DNA of 41,631 nt from Candidatus Krumholzibacteriota bacterium (GCA_030667985.1 DAOUUU010000005.1:1-41631), one strand, 5' to 3'; counted from the first letter of the stretch, positions 24,444 through 33,096 are shown. A program made the numbers and translations. Notes: generated by a model from the letters alone, not told the origin.

Positions 24444-27400
24444 TCACTTGATCACCGCCACCTTCTTGACACCCTCCCAATCCTTGGGTCCCTTTACTAC
24501 TAAACGGCAGATATAGATGCCCGCGGCAAGATTTTTCGTAGGAATCCTTTCCTCGAACGGAATGAGGCTGCCGGAGGCCGATTCGTGCCTGCTCTGCACC
24601 GAGTAGACGACCTCACCCTCCAGATTGAAAAGTGTTATCCCTACGACGCCGGCATAATCGTGAAGCATTACGCGCACCGTAAAGTAATCGCCCTTGGCAG
24701 GATTGGGATAGCAGATGAAGCTGCGCTCGTCGATGTGATCATATCGGATAAACTGTACCGGTATAGCCTGGTTGGAGCTCCCCAGGAAGTCGCGTCGGAA
24801 AAAGGGCCAGCTGGTATGCAGAAACTCCGCATCAGGGAGAATCTGGCGCCGGAGGGACGAGCTCGTAACCGCTCCCGTTTCACCGAGTCGATCGTAGGAC
24901 CCGGCGACAAAGAGATAGAGCCCTTCATCCTCGGTTTCAACCAGCATTGGAGTCGACGGGCTTCTCCCCTCGCCGGGGATGGGCCAGCCGTCCAGAAGCG
25001 ATCCGGCCAACGAAAAGGCGTAGAGATCTCCTCCCACTCTGAAGATCACATCGCTCTTAATGTCTCCGTCGAGGTCCGCTATAACAGGCGAGGCATGAGC
25101 CGATCCGTTCTCGAGGTCGAGAAGGGCCTGCGGTATATCCTTGGGCCATTCGTTAGCCAGCGCTCCGAATCCCTGAAAGATATAGAGCTTGTACCTGTTC
25201 CTCAGTACCGTCTCCATCGCCCCGTCCTGGTCGAGATCGGCAAATGCGGGGGGAGAGATGCTTGTGCCCCCCAGCTCGATCACATGAAAGTCTCCGAGGG
25301 GGTGGTAATATATCAGTCCCACTCCCTGAATGGTGAAGACTCCCACATCACCTGGATAATACGAATCATGGATGTTTCCCGCCGCTGGTGTGCAGAGCGA
25401 TCGGGGAGCACTCCCCAGTGTTCCAACCAGTCGTGAGATCGGTTCGATGGACTGTTCGAAGGTGATGTATCTGGGAAGCAGAGGTATGTAGTTCACGAAG
25501 AGATCGCCCTCGTCCCTCAGCGTGGCGATGTAGAGCCCCTCGTAATCGATGGCGAGATCCAGATCCCTAACCCTCCCCCATGCAGGATGGGAGAGCAGCC
25601 TCCCCTCCATGAGGGACAGCCGAATGATATCGGTGCCGGCCGTCTCCCAATCCGATCCCTCCCAGGTTTCGGAGAACCCGACTATATAGAGGAAGGTGCT
25701 GTCGGCAGTCGAGCAGAGAAGAATGACCTCACTGTATATATCTCCGTCGAGTTCCGCAGCGATCGGCGCCGCAGAGAGATCGCCCTCAAGGCGCAGTGAT
25801 CCCAGGGCGGACGGATCACCCACCGGATAGGGCGTGCCGTCTGTGTGGAAAGCGTAGAACATACCGTCCAATGTTGTGATAAAGATGCCGAGCATACCGT
25901 CCACACCCGCATTGCAGGCAATTGGCGGACCGGACCATACTGCGTCCGCTATCGATACGATTGTGTCGATCTCACCAGCCCAGTCGGCCGAGCTCACGTT
26001 GTAAGCGTAGAGTACCAGGCCGGTATCGACCGCTGTCACAAGGTCGTTTCTGCCTGAATAATAATTTATGGCAACAGGACTCAACTCTCTCACATAACCG
26101 GGCAAATCGACGCGGACCATCTCGCTGGAAGCATCAAAGGTCACGGCAAGATCCATGTATTCGCCGGGAGCCGAGATGCCGTCGACGAGGATCCCCGATT
26201 CCAGACCGGAATTGCCGCGGCTCCATGGATTGGTCCCGGGACCAAAGCTCGTATTGACCCCATCCCTGAAGGAATCGATATAGCTGCCGAAGGAATGGCT
26301 GCCGCCCGGCCTGTCGAGGTCCTGTACGCCGTCCGCCTCCTCGAGATCGACCCCCTTGAGCGATGCGTCGTCGTTCGGATACCCTCCAGCGGCGAGCTGA
26401 CCGAGGATCACACCCTCGTCTATATGCCAGATAAGCAAACCGCTTCCCGTGTCGACTCCCCCTTCTGGCAGATCGGGATTTGTCGTCGCGGTGAGAAAGA
26501 AATCGAACTCGGCGCCGAGCAGCGTGTCCTTGTTTCCCGGAATACCGAGGACCGTATCCACATTGATGAAATCGAACAGTCCGTTCCAGTTGGTATCGTG
26601 GACCCTGTTGCCGATCAGAAAGTACTCCGAGGGACTCACCGAGAGCCTCACGAGCGACGTATCGGCAATATCAGCAGCATTTATATCCTTGAGGCGTATC
26701 CCTGCATCCGCCTCGACATCGACCACATCGACCCAACCCATCAGATACCTGTGAAAGGCGCACGGGAAGGCTGGTATGAAGCCTGCGGCGTTGTAGATTC
26801 CGTACCCCATCAGGCCGAAGCTCCCGATCCCCTGCGAATCGGGGAAGGAGCCGGGAGTCGTATCGAAGAGAGGGATCATGCCGACTCTCAGCCCGATCTG
26901 ATAGGCGTATATTCCGAGGGAACCGAATATGTACTCGTCCTGTGACGCCTGTGCCGGACATACTATTACATTGTCGATATAATAGATCTCTCCCCCTATC
27001 AGATCGTCGGTCGGTATGCCCGGTGTGCCAAGAGTGTCGGCAATCGCCTCGGCCATCTCCTCCGGATCGAGAAACCCGGACCAGAGCTGATAGGGCGAAT
27101 CACCCTCAAAATCTGTCTCCTGGCCGGAGCTCGAGTGTATGAAGGCTATTCCCCCGTACTGTGAGAAATCGACGATATCGTCGATCGCCTCGACGACCTC
27201 CATAACCATCTCCGAGATACGGATCTCCCACACTCCATCCTCGCCGTAGTAGCCCTCCTCCCTGCTCAGGGGAACCTCCTCGGGATAGAGCGGGACATCC
27301 AGTGTGAACCGGGAGAGGGACGCGCCGTCGTAGTACTCGCGCAGGTGCCTAAGTTCGTTCTCGAAGTAGAGGAAATCGTGAGGATTTCCGTCTGCTCCGA

Positions 27401-27659
27401 TGCCGAAACCCTTGTCGGAGAACGATACCCTGATGACGAGCAGAGAAAGCGAATCGACGGGCGCTATGGATCCGGCCGAAAGGCGGATGAGTGACTCCCG
27501 CTGGAAGAGACCGATCTTCTCGCTGACCCTGGGTCTCGATAGAGGCATCGGGGGAATAGATTCTCCCCGCGAGTGATCGCTTCCCGCGAGTAACATCAAT
27601 ATTATCGCTAATATGCTTCTCTTCATGAGAGGTGGATAATAACGGAGCAGGTCTTTCAT
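24444..27659 (-). CDS. Secreted M6-peptidase-like protein with dead active site, beta-propeller-type repeats and T9SS sorting domain
   Basis: The 1071-residue protein has a signal peptide (hydrophobic segment about 13-26). Residues about 60-420 follow the layout of M6 (immune inhibitor A-like) metallopeptidase domains: an N-terminal Rossmann-like part, FIHSSSGQETDFEGDSPYQL, then SLGIYAYQIGLRVGMIPLFD and SQGIGSFGLMGYG. In active members the second block carries HExxH; here the five residues 253-257 read YQIGL, so both zinc histidines and the catalytic glutamate are absent. Residues about 560-960 contain FG-GAP/VCBS-like repeats (LDQDGAMETVLRN, ADLDGDIKSDVIFRV). The last 90 residues (CYPNPAKGDYFTVRV onward) form a T9SS type A sorting domain. 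It may be a binding or adhesive protein. The start codon is uncertain (27659 or 27626). Confidence 0.85.
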   Translation of the reverse strand: MKDLLRYYPPLMKRSILAIILMLLAGSDHSRGESIPPMPLSRPRVSEKIGLFQRESLIRLSAGSIAPVDSLSLLVIRVSFSDKGFGIGADGNPHDFLYFENELRHLREYYDGASLSRFTLDVPLYPEEVPLSREEGYYGEDGVWEIRISEMVMEVVEAIDDIVDFSQYGGIAFIHSSSGQETDFEGDSPYQLWSGFLDPEEMAEAIADTLGTPGIPTDDLIGGEIYYIDNVIVCPAQASQDEYIFGSLGIYAYQIGLRVGMIPLFDTTPGSFPDSQGIGSFGLMGYGIYNAAGFIPAFPCAFHRYLMGWVDVVDVEADAGIRLKDINAADIADTSLVRLSVSPSEYFLIGNRVHDTNWNGLFDFINVDTVLGIPGNKDTLLGAEFDFFLTATTNPDLPEGGVDTGSGLLIWHIDEGVILGQLAAGGYPNDDASLKGVDLEEADGVQDLDRPGGSHSFGSYIDSFRDGVNTSFGPGTNPWSRGNSGLESGILVDGISAPGEYMDLAVTFDASSEMVRVDLPGYVRELSPVAINYYSGRNDLVTAVDTGLVLYAYNVSSADWAGEIDTIVSIADAVWSGPPIACNAGVDGMLGIFITTLDGMFYAFHTDGTPYPVGDPSALGSLRLEGDLSAAPIAAELDGDIYSEVILLCSTADSTFLYIVGFSETWEGSDWETAGTDIIRLSLMEGRLLSHPAWGRVRDLDLAIDYEGLYIATLRDEGDLFVNYIPLLPRYITFEQSIEPISRLVGTLGSAPRSLCTPAAGNIHDSYYPGDVGVFTIQGVGLIYYHPLGDFHVIELGGTSISPPAFADLDQDGAMETVLRNRYKLYIFQGFGALANEWPKDIPQALLDLENGSAHASPVIADLDGDIKSDVIFRVGGDLYAFSLAGSLLDGWPIPGEGRSPSTPMLVETEDEGLYLFVAGSYDRLGETGAVTSSSLRRQILPDAEFLHTSWPFFRRDFLGSSNQAIPVQFIRYDHIDERSFICYPNPAKGDYFTVRVMLHDYAGVVGITLFNLEGEVVYSVQSRHESASGSLIPFEERIPTKNLAAGIYICRLVVKGPKDWEGVKKVAVIK

Positions 27660-27671
27660 ATCAAGCGGTTA

Positions 27672-27742
27672 GATATAAAAATCGAGGAGAATGAAGAATC
27701 TTTGCCGCCCCTGATCGACAAGCCTTTTCCCTCATTCTCCTC
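27672..27742 (-). terminator. Probable intrinsic terminator of the FN3 lipoprotein gene
   Basis: On the minus strand an 11-base arm GAGGAGAATGA (27742-27732) pairs perfectly with TCATTCTCCTC (27694-27684), and the second arm is followed by GATTTTTATATC. The loop is 37 bases, longer than usual, but the U tract supports termination between the lipoprotein gene and the M6-like gene. Confidence 0.6.
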
Positions 27743-27809
27743 TTCCGGTCGACCTTCACGCGGGTAACAACACCTGGAAAGTCTGTGTCAGCTTTAAAGT
27801 GTCCAGTCG

Positions 27810-28766
27810 CTAGAGATGCTCCTCCTCGTAGGTGCTACCCTCTCTTAACGATGGGGGGTAAAGTCGACCAAGCTTTATTTCAAACTCTTTCGAGTTTTCA
27901 TCCGGTTTCGAATCGTCATCTTCCGGGCGCGGGGCAAAATCCCTGTTTCCCGGATCGGTCTGGTAGGCCCAGTAGAATGTCACATAGTTAGGCGTCACTT
28001 CGATGACGGTGATCTTCGCGTAGTGTATCCCGTCACTCTCCAGTATCTGCATGACATAACAGTGCCCTACGATCGCTTCCGTCTTCCGGGTCGGAGCCCA
28101 GCCCATCTCGGGGGCGTAGTTGATGCCGTCGTAGGAACCCTGGCTCGTCCCAACAAATCCGTAATCCTGGATCTCGACGCCGGCCCGGGCCCCGACGATA
28201 TGGGGGATATCCTGAGCCAGCTCGTTCCCAATGACATCGAAGAAGATATCTGTGCTCGCGAGTGTATAGTCCTGCGCCACGTTAGTGAGCCCGGCGAAAT
28301 TGTATCCGCTCTGCAAGGGCAACTGATCGACTTCGTTCAGTGTCAGCGGTTCTCCCAGAGGATTCTCGTAACGGGCGGTGGCCGTCACATAATCGGGGCT
28401 GTAATCGCTTCTCAGTCCGCCCGTATCTACAGCCCTGACCGCATAGAAGTACTGTACGCCGTTATCAACATCATAATCGAAACGGTACTCATAGGGCTGG
28501 GGATATGTCGCATTGACATCACCGATCCATTCGAAGGGACCCTCCCACGCATAGGATCGGAATATCTCGTAGTAATCGATATCGTTCACATAGCTCGGAT
28601 ACCAGTAGATGAATATGTAGCCGTCCACGTTGGTCACAGAGACGCCTGTGGGCGAGGGCGGTGTACAGTTGACTGCAACAGGGACCTCGACGATCCTCTC
28701 CTCGCCGCTGCAGGAGAGCAGAAGCAGGAAAATCATCATGGTCGCTATCAGTGTTATCCTCATCAT
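27810..28766 (-). CDS. Lipoprotein with fibronectin type III-like domain, under a sigma54-type promoter
   Basis: The 318-residue protein opens with a signal peptide ending LLLSCSG, a lipobox. Residues about 35-130 form an FN3-like domain (SPTGVSVTNVDGYIFIYWYP, then YYEIFRSYAW and YFYAVRAVDTGGLRSDYS). The remaining 190 residues have no family I can recognise; they are rich in Tyr, Asp and Gly and include a likely globular part near GFVGTSQGSYDGINYAPEMG. The C-terminus is acidic and probably disordered. It should be an envelope lipoprotein. An AAAGGA site precedes the ATG, and a near-ideal sigma54 promoter is centred at 28800, so its expression is presumably regulated by an enhancer-binding protein. 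Confidence 0.8.
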   Translation of the reverse strand: MMRITLIATMMIFLLLLSCSGEERIVEVPVAVNCTPPSPTGVSVTNVDGYIFIYWYPSYVNDIDYYEIFRSYAWEGPFEWIGDVNATYPQPYEYRFDYDVDNGVQYFYAVRAVDTGGLRSDYSPDYVTATARYENPLGEPLTLNEVDQLPLQSGYNFAGLTNVAQDYTLASTDIFFDVIGNELAQDIPHIVGARAGVEIQDYGFVGTSQGSYDGINYAPEMGWAPTRKTEAIVGHCYVMQILESDGIHYAKITVIEVTPNYVTFYWAYQTDPGNRDFAPRPEDDDSKPDENSKEFEIKLGRLYPPSLREGSTYEEEHL

Positions 28767-28792
28767 CTTGTCCTTTCTATCACTCTATACTC

Positions 28793-28807
28793 GCAACTGA
28801 TGTGCCA
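28793..28807 (-). promoter_or_regulatory. Sigma54 (RpoN) promoter of the FN3 lipoprotein gene
   Basis: Minus strand TGGCAC (28807-28802), five bases (ATCAG), TTGC (28796-28793) is an exact match to the -24/-12 consensus TGGCAC-N5-TTGC. The start site would be near 28782, 16 bases before the ATG at 28766, leaving an AAAGGA ribosome site at the usual place. The two AAA+ activators encoded at 29.6-34.7 kb are natural candidates to act here. Confidence 0.7.
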
Positions 28808-28947
28808 GATATACTATTGAGCGTCCATTAGCTCGGTGCGGCCGAGAATTATTAGTATAACTGCTTGTAATTCCGTGAGATAAAAACCGGCGTCAGGTTG
28901 GATCGCCTTCCAAGGGTGTGGCTCCGGAGACGAGAGAACCGGCCTTG

Positions 28948-28991
28948 CCTGTCGTCAAGTGTCTACAAATTCGTCCTCTCAATGGGACAGG
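28948..28991. repeat. Inverted repeat upstream of the sigma54 promoter
   Basis: CCTGTC (28948-28953) and GACAGG (28986-28991) are complementary 6-base arms about 150-200 bases upstream of the sigma54 site. This distance is typical of enhancer-binding protein sites, but the arms are short and far apart and could be chance. It lies inside the 28767-29648 gene-free stretch. Confidence 0.2.
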
Positions 28992-29071
28992 CACAGAGTG
29001 CTGCGGTAAAGGATCTTTCCTCTAGAAAAGTGTTGATGTCAATACTTGTGGAAAAAGAGCGGGAATAGGGC

Positions 29072-29161
29072 GCAGGGGCATAAGATGCGAGCACCGGAGG
29101 GGATGTCCATACTCGCACGCCTTATGAATCTCGCCATTCCTAAGGATACTCATACCCCTGC
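29072..29161. ncRNA. Candidate structured RNA or bidirectional terminator element
   Basis: GCAGGGG (29072-29078) pairs with CCCCTGC (29155-29161). Inside, TAAG and TGCGAG (29081-29090 region) pair with CTCGCA and CTTA (29112-29124 region), and a small hairpin sits in the remaining part near CCTAAGG. On the plus strand the closing stem is directly followed by TTTTCTCTT; on the minus strand a U run (CTCTTTTTCC) follows 17 bases later. The strand and whether it is a gene are undecided. Nothing matches a family I know. Confidence 0.35.
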
Positions 29162-29216
29162 TTTTCTCTTCATCGAAGGATAAGACAGCCGAGGTATTTG
29201 GCTCAACCCTTTTTTA

Positions 29217-29328
29217 ACAAAAAAATACCGGGGAAACACCTCATTTTCCCGTCCTAGAGACCCCACCGTTCCCCTGTAAAATTCCTTCAGGAGAGCTTAA
29301 GAACAGGACTACTCAGTATTTCCCCGGT
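29217..29328 (-). ncRNA. Candidate small RNA ending in an intrinsic terminator
   Basis: On the minus strand a perfect 10-base stem joins ACCGGGGAAA (29328-29319) to TTTCCCCGGT (29236-29227), directly followed by AUUUUUUU (to 29219). Nested within it, GTCCT pairs with AGGAC, and then CC-GTTC with GAAC-GG, giving a stacked, bubble-containing rod like that of 6S or SRP RNAs, though no diagnostic family sequence is present. A sigma54-like promoter at 29372-29386 would start transcription near 29360, giving an RNA of about 140 bases. No reading frame with a credible start fits. It lies upstream of, and on the same strand as, the FN3 lipoprotein gene. Confidence 0.45.
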
Positions 29329-29371
29329 TGCCGTTCCTCATTCGCCAACCGATACCCGATTTATATAACTG

Positions 29372-29386
29372 GCAAGCATCATACCA
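29372..29386 (-). promoter_or_regulatory. Sigma54-like promoter before the candidate small RNA
   Basis: TGGTAT (29386-29381), five bases, TTGC (29375-29372) on the minus strand. It keeps GG and GC at the required 10-base separation and 8 of 10 consensus bases. A chance match is possible; its position 44 bases before the stem-loop RNA makes it notable. Confidence 0.4.
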
Positions 29387-29648
29387 TGATCACCGGCACA
29401 GGAGCAAACCGACTGCATTACATAACGATTTGTATTTCAATGGATTACGAGCGCGAATGGATACCGCGGCGTTTCAAATATAGCGGATGAATTATTCACC
29501 TGGAAATCGACATTCCACTCAGGGCAGTAATCCACATAACCACTTTACATACAATGAGTTGCGTTGTTAAAACTCTTTATAGGGGAAGGCAAGCAACATA
29601 ATAGATGCGCTGCAGGTCGAATCGAGTAATCGAAATAGAGTGGTGATT

Positions 29649-32600
29649 TTATTGCGTTTCTTCGATCTCGTACTCGCGGATCTTCTTCAGAAGGGTGGGA
29701 TAGCTTATGCCGATCTCGCGAGCCGCCGCGCTCCGGTTCCACTCGAAGCGTTTCAGCGTCTCGGTGATCGTGCGCTTCTCGAGAGCGCGGACGAGGTCGG
29801 GCAGGTTCGACGAGGCGGCCCTGGGCTCGCTCCGATCGGTGCCCATGTTGAACATCAGCAGGTCGGGTGTGATCAGCGTGTTATCATCTGCGAGTATTAT
29901 GGCCCGCTTGACGATCTTCTCCAGCTCACGGACATTGCCGGGCCATCTGTAGGATTCAAGATGGCGGACGGCCTCGTTCGAGATGCCGAGGATCCTCCTC
30001 TTCATCTCCTTACTGATCAAGTCGATGTAGTGGCGCGCCAGGATCTCTATATCCTCGGTCCGATCCCTGAGCGGTGGGATCGTAAGCGGAAAATCGTTTA
30101 TACGGTAGTAGAAATCCTCCAGCATCATCCCTTCGCCGCAAAGCGCGAGCAAATCGACCTTGGACGCGAAGATCAACCTGACATCGACGCCGGTCATCTC
30201 GTTGCCGCCCACCGGCCTGATCTTCCTCGAGTCGAGGAATTGAAGCAGCTTGCCCTGTAAAGGAAGAGGAGTCTTTCCGATCTCATCGAGGAACAGTGTG
30301 CCGCCGTCGGCCTCCTCGAGCAAACCCTTCTTGTTGGCATAGGCTCCTGTAAAGGAACCCTTTACGTGACCGAATAGCTCACTCTCGATGATGTTCTCCG
30401 GTAATGCGGCACAGTTGACATGGATAAACTTCTTGTCCCGCCTCGGGCTCAGCCGGTGGATCGTCTCCGCGATGAGCCCCTTGCCGGTTCCCGTCTCACC
30501 CATGAGCAGCACGGTCGAATAGGACGAGGCGACCCTCTCGGAGAGATTTAGGATGCGCAGCATCTGCTCGTCCCGCGTGATGATGCTGTGAAGCCCCCGG
30601 CGAACGAGCGTGGGATCGAGCTCATGCTTGTCGGATCCGCAGTCTGTAAAATTCTTGATCATAAATCCTATGAAATCCGCATATGTGGCAGCCACCTCTA
30701 TCTTCGACCCAAGCTTGGGCGGCCCCCCGTTATCTCCCGGGTACTGGAAGAAGAGCAGGCAGTAGGGCTCGCCCTTCGCGCAGATCGGATGGAAGTAGAC
30801 GGGCGCGTCACGGCCGGGAAGAATATCCCTGATACCGGCGAGCCGTTTGTCATGCTCAGTATCGGTCAGCAGCAGCCCGGAGTTCATGTCGATATCGTCT
30901 CTCTCGACGAACCACCGCGCGAGCCTTGCCGACACATCCTCATCTACACCGCTGCGCACGAGCGTATGGATCTTCCTGTGACCGTTACCGCGGCCGTACA
31001 TCGCTACAAAACCGTGGCCGGCGGACATCTTCCGCATCAGATCCCCCAGGATCGTCTCGAGGTATGACCTGAGCTGCGGCTCTTTCGAGAAGAGTCCGGT
31101 GAATTCCTCGCTGAGCGAGAACTCCCTGGATTCGTTCGAGAGCGATTCTGTGACCTTGTCCTCGAGAGTTTTCCTCACCCTCTTGATGCGTCTCTGGAGC
31201 TTACGGTCCTGAAGATCCTCTGCTAGCCGCTGCGCCTCGTATACGTGGAGCAGGCATTCATCCCTGTTGCCGATCTCACGCTCGAGCCTGGCAAGGATGA
31301 AGTGACTCTCTGCGAGATCGTCGAAATCCTCGTTCTTTTCGAAGAAGGAGAGGGCGTCCTCGATAAGTTTCTTTGCGCGGAGCAGGGAATGACGATCGTT
31401 TTTCCTCTGTAGATAATCACCGAGCAGATAGCATGAGCGGTTTGCCTGGTAGGGATTGTTCATTCCGAGAAATGTCGAGACGCTCGCTTCTATATGCCTC
31501 TCCGCCTCTTCCCTCTTTCTCAGGAGGACATAGGCGAGCCCGATAGTCCGCTGCGCGAATCCGAGCTCGTGTTTCTCCCCGCATTTGTCGGCTATTTCGG
31601 CAGACCGCTTCCCCGTCCTTACAGCGTCCTCGGGCTTGCGCTGCAGGAGGTAGAGGTGAGCCATGCGGCGGAGGACTTCGGCCACGATATCGCCGGTCGG
31701 ATTGAGCTTCTTTCCCGCTGCGAACGCTATGGAATAGTTCTCCTCTGCGCCTTCTAAGTCTCCGCGCTCGAGCATCAGGTCGCCGAGGAACTCGTCCGAG
31801 AGCGCGATCTCGCGTTTGTAGCTCCTCCGCTCGGACAGCACGCGCGCCTCGAGCAAATGCTTCTCGGCCGCTGTGAGGTTGCCCGTATGAGTCTCCGCGA
31901 CACCGAGCATCAGAGTAGCCCTTGTGTATTTGAGATCGTCACCCGCCTGGCGCGCCATCTTTCTGGCGTTCGTCAGAGTGCTTACCGCTTCGGGGAACTC
32001 GCGCTTTTTAAGGTGAACGACCCCCAGGTTCAGAGTCACACGGATACGAACATGGGTAAGGCCAAACTCATCGCAGAGCCCGAGGGCCCGCTGAAGGAAA
32101 TCGAGCGACCTTCCCCAGCGGCATGCGTTCTTGTGAAACAGTCCGAGGTTGTTCAGTATGTTCGCTTCGCCTACGGGATCGTTTATCCTGCGGAAGCTCG
32201 AGAGGGAATCGAGAAAACACTGTTCCGCCTCGTCATGCTTGCCTAGCCTGAAATAGCAGTTCGCCATCAGCACCTGTGTGTCGGCGACCTCCTTGTGCTC
32301 GTCTGTGAGACGGAGCGTTCTGTATGCGGCGAGACCCTCGCGGAGTGCCTTATCCGACTCTCCATGCTCTAAGAGTATAAAGCCCCGCCTGCAGGCGATA
32401 GACGCCTTTGCGATCTCGTCATCATCCTGGCAGTGGGAGGCTGCGCTCTGAAGGAATGCCATCGCTTCTCGCAGCATGCCCTTCTTAAAATAGCAGTTGC
32501 TGATCTTGCGGTAGAACCTTACGAGATCGGAGGGTGTGGCTGTGATATGGGATTTCTGAACTGCCTTCTCGTAATACTCGAGCGCCACGGAGTAGTGCTC

Positions 32601-32714
32601 GGTCGAAAAGTGCATATCCCCGAGCTCTTCCTCGGTGGTTAGGGGCTTATATTTGTGCTTCGGCGGTCTCTTCTCGTACTCGAAACCTTCATTTCCGCCT
32701 TGGTTATCGGGCAT
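29649..32714 (-). CDS. TPR - sensor - AAA+ sigma54 activator - Fis HTH regulator
   Basis: This 1021-residue cytoplasmic regulator has an N-terminal array of tetratricopeptide repeats (about 30-490, for example AVALEYYEKA-type helices and NLGVVHLKKREFPEAVSTL), a GAF-like sensor segment (about 560-700) and a sigma54-interacting AAA+ domain (about 715-945). Walker A is GETGTGKG (739-746), the sigma54-contacting loop reads GSFTGA (786-791) in place of GAFTGA, Walker B is TLFLDEI, and WPGNVRELE contains the arginine finger region. A Fis-type helix-turn-helix closes it (about 980-1018, NRSAAAREIGISYPTLLKKI). No receiver or PAS domain is seen, so control is probably through TPR partner binding or the GAF-like ligand. 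It sits just upstream of the sigma54-driven lipoprotein gene. Confidence 0.92.
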   Translation of the reverse strand: MPDNQGGNEGFEYEKRPPKHKYKPLTTEEELGDMHFSTEHYSVALEYYEKAVQKSHITATPSDLVRFYRKISNCYFKKGMLREAMAFLQSAASHCQDDDEIAKASIACRRGFILLEHGESDKALREGLAAYRTLRLTDEHKEVADTQVLMANCYFRLGKHDEAEQCFLDSLSSFRRINDPVGEANILNNLGLFHKNACRWGRSLDFLQRALGLCDEFGLTHVRIRVTLNLGVVHLKKREFPEAVSTLTNARKMARQAGDDLKYTRATLMLGVAETHTGNLTAAEKHLLEARVLSERRSYKREIALSDEFLGDLMLERGDLEGAEENYSIAFAAGKKLNPTGDIVAEVLRRMAHLYLLQRKPEDAVRTGKRSAEIADKCGEKHELGFAQRTIGLAYVLLRKREEAERHIEASVSTFLGMNNPYQANRSCYLLGDYLQRKNDRHSLLRAKKLIEDALSFFEKNEDFDDLAESHFILARLEREIGNRDECLLHVYEAQRLAEDLQDRKLQRRIKRVRKTLEDKVTESLSNESREFSLSEEFTGLFSKEPQLRSYLETILGDLMRKMSAGHGFVAMYGRGNGHRKIHTLVRSGVDEDVSARLARWFVERDDIDMNSGLLLTDTEHDKRLAGIRDILPGRDAPVYFHPICAKGEPYCLLFFQYPGDNGGPPKLGSKIEVAATYADFIGFMIKNFTDCGSDKHELDPTLVRRGLHSIITRDEQMLRILNLSERVASSYSTVLLMGETGTGKGLIAETIHRLSPRRDKKFIHVNCAALPENIIESELFGHVKGSFTGAYANKKGLLEEADGGTLFLDEIGKTPLPLQGKLLQFLDSRKIRPVGGNEMTGVDVRLIFASKVDLLALCGEGMMLEDFYYRINDFPLTIPPLRDRTEDIEILARHYIDLISKEMKRRILGISNEAVRHLESYRWPGNVRELEKIVKRAIILADDNTLITPDLLMFNMGTDRSEPRAASSNLPDLVRALEKRTITETLKRFEWNRSAAAREIGISYPTLLKKIREYEIEETQ

Positions 32715-32757
32715 CGGTCACTCCACGTGGCGAATGGTCGGCAAAGAGCATAAAGCT

Positions 32758-33096
32758 CTAATGGGTCAGGCCGAATTTCAGATTAGCGACGGTATCGGTA
32801 TCCATTCCAGCAGTGAGATCATTCAACCCATCATCCCCCATCCGATCATTCGACTTTCCGCCTCCCAAGTCATCCGCATCCCCCTGTAGCTTGGGCTCTC
32901 CCGAATCATCGATGATGATCCGAACGAAATCCCTGCCATTGTAGGCGGACACTCCCAGACCGAAGATCTGATGGTATACCATCCTCATGATAACCAGGGT
33001 CCGGGATTCGTATGAACGCGGGGCGGCCAGAACCGGAGGGGAAGAGAGATGTACGATCACCAGAACGGCAGTCAACAGCAGCATTATCTTTTTCAT
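32758..33096 (-). CDS. Small secreted protein of unknown function
   Basis: The frame is open from a TTG at 33114, but the ATG at 33096 fits best: GGAAGGGG precedes it and the protein then starts MKKIMLLLTAVLVIVHLSSP, a signal peptide ending near PVLAA (112 residues). The mature chain has an N-terminal part that resembles no family I know (SYESRTLVIMRMVYHQIF) and an acidic, glycine-rich second half (GDADDLGGGKSNDRMGDDG) that is probably disordered. It lies 43 bp upstream of the TPR regulator gene on the same strand and may be its first operon partner. A promoter and a short leader hairpin (33117-33131) precede it. Confidence 0.65.
   Translation of the reverse strand: MKKIMLLLTAVLVIVHLSSPPVLAAPRSYESRTLVIMRMVYHQIFGLGVSAYNGRDFVRIIIDDSGEPKLQGDADDLGGGKSNDRMGDDGLNDLTAGMDTDTVANLKFGLTH

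Noticed and set aside
28767-29648. tRNA, SRP RNA or CRISPR array in the gene-free stretch
   Set aside because: No cloverleaf, no SRP apical GGAA motif with its conserved flanks, and no regularly spaced direct repeats were seen.
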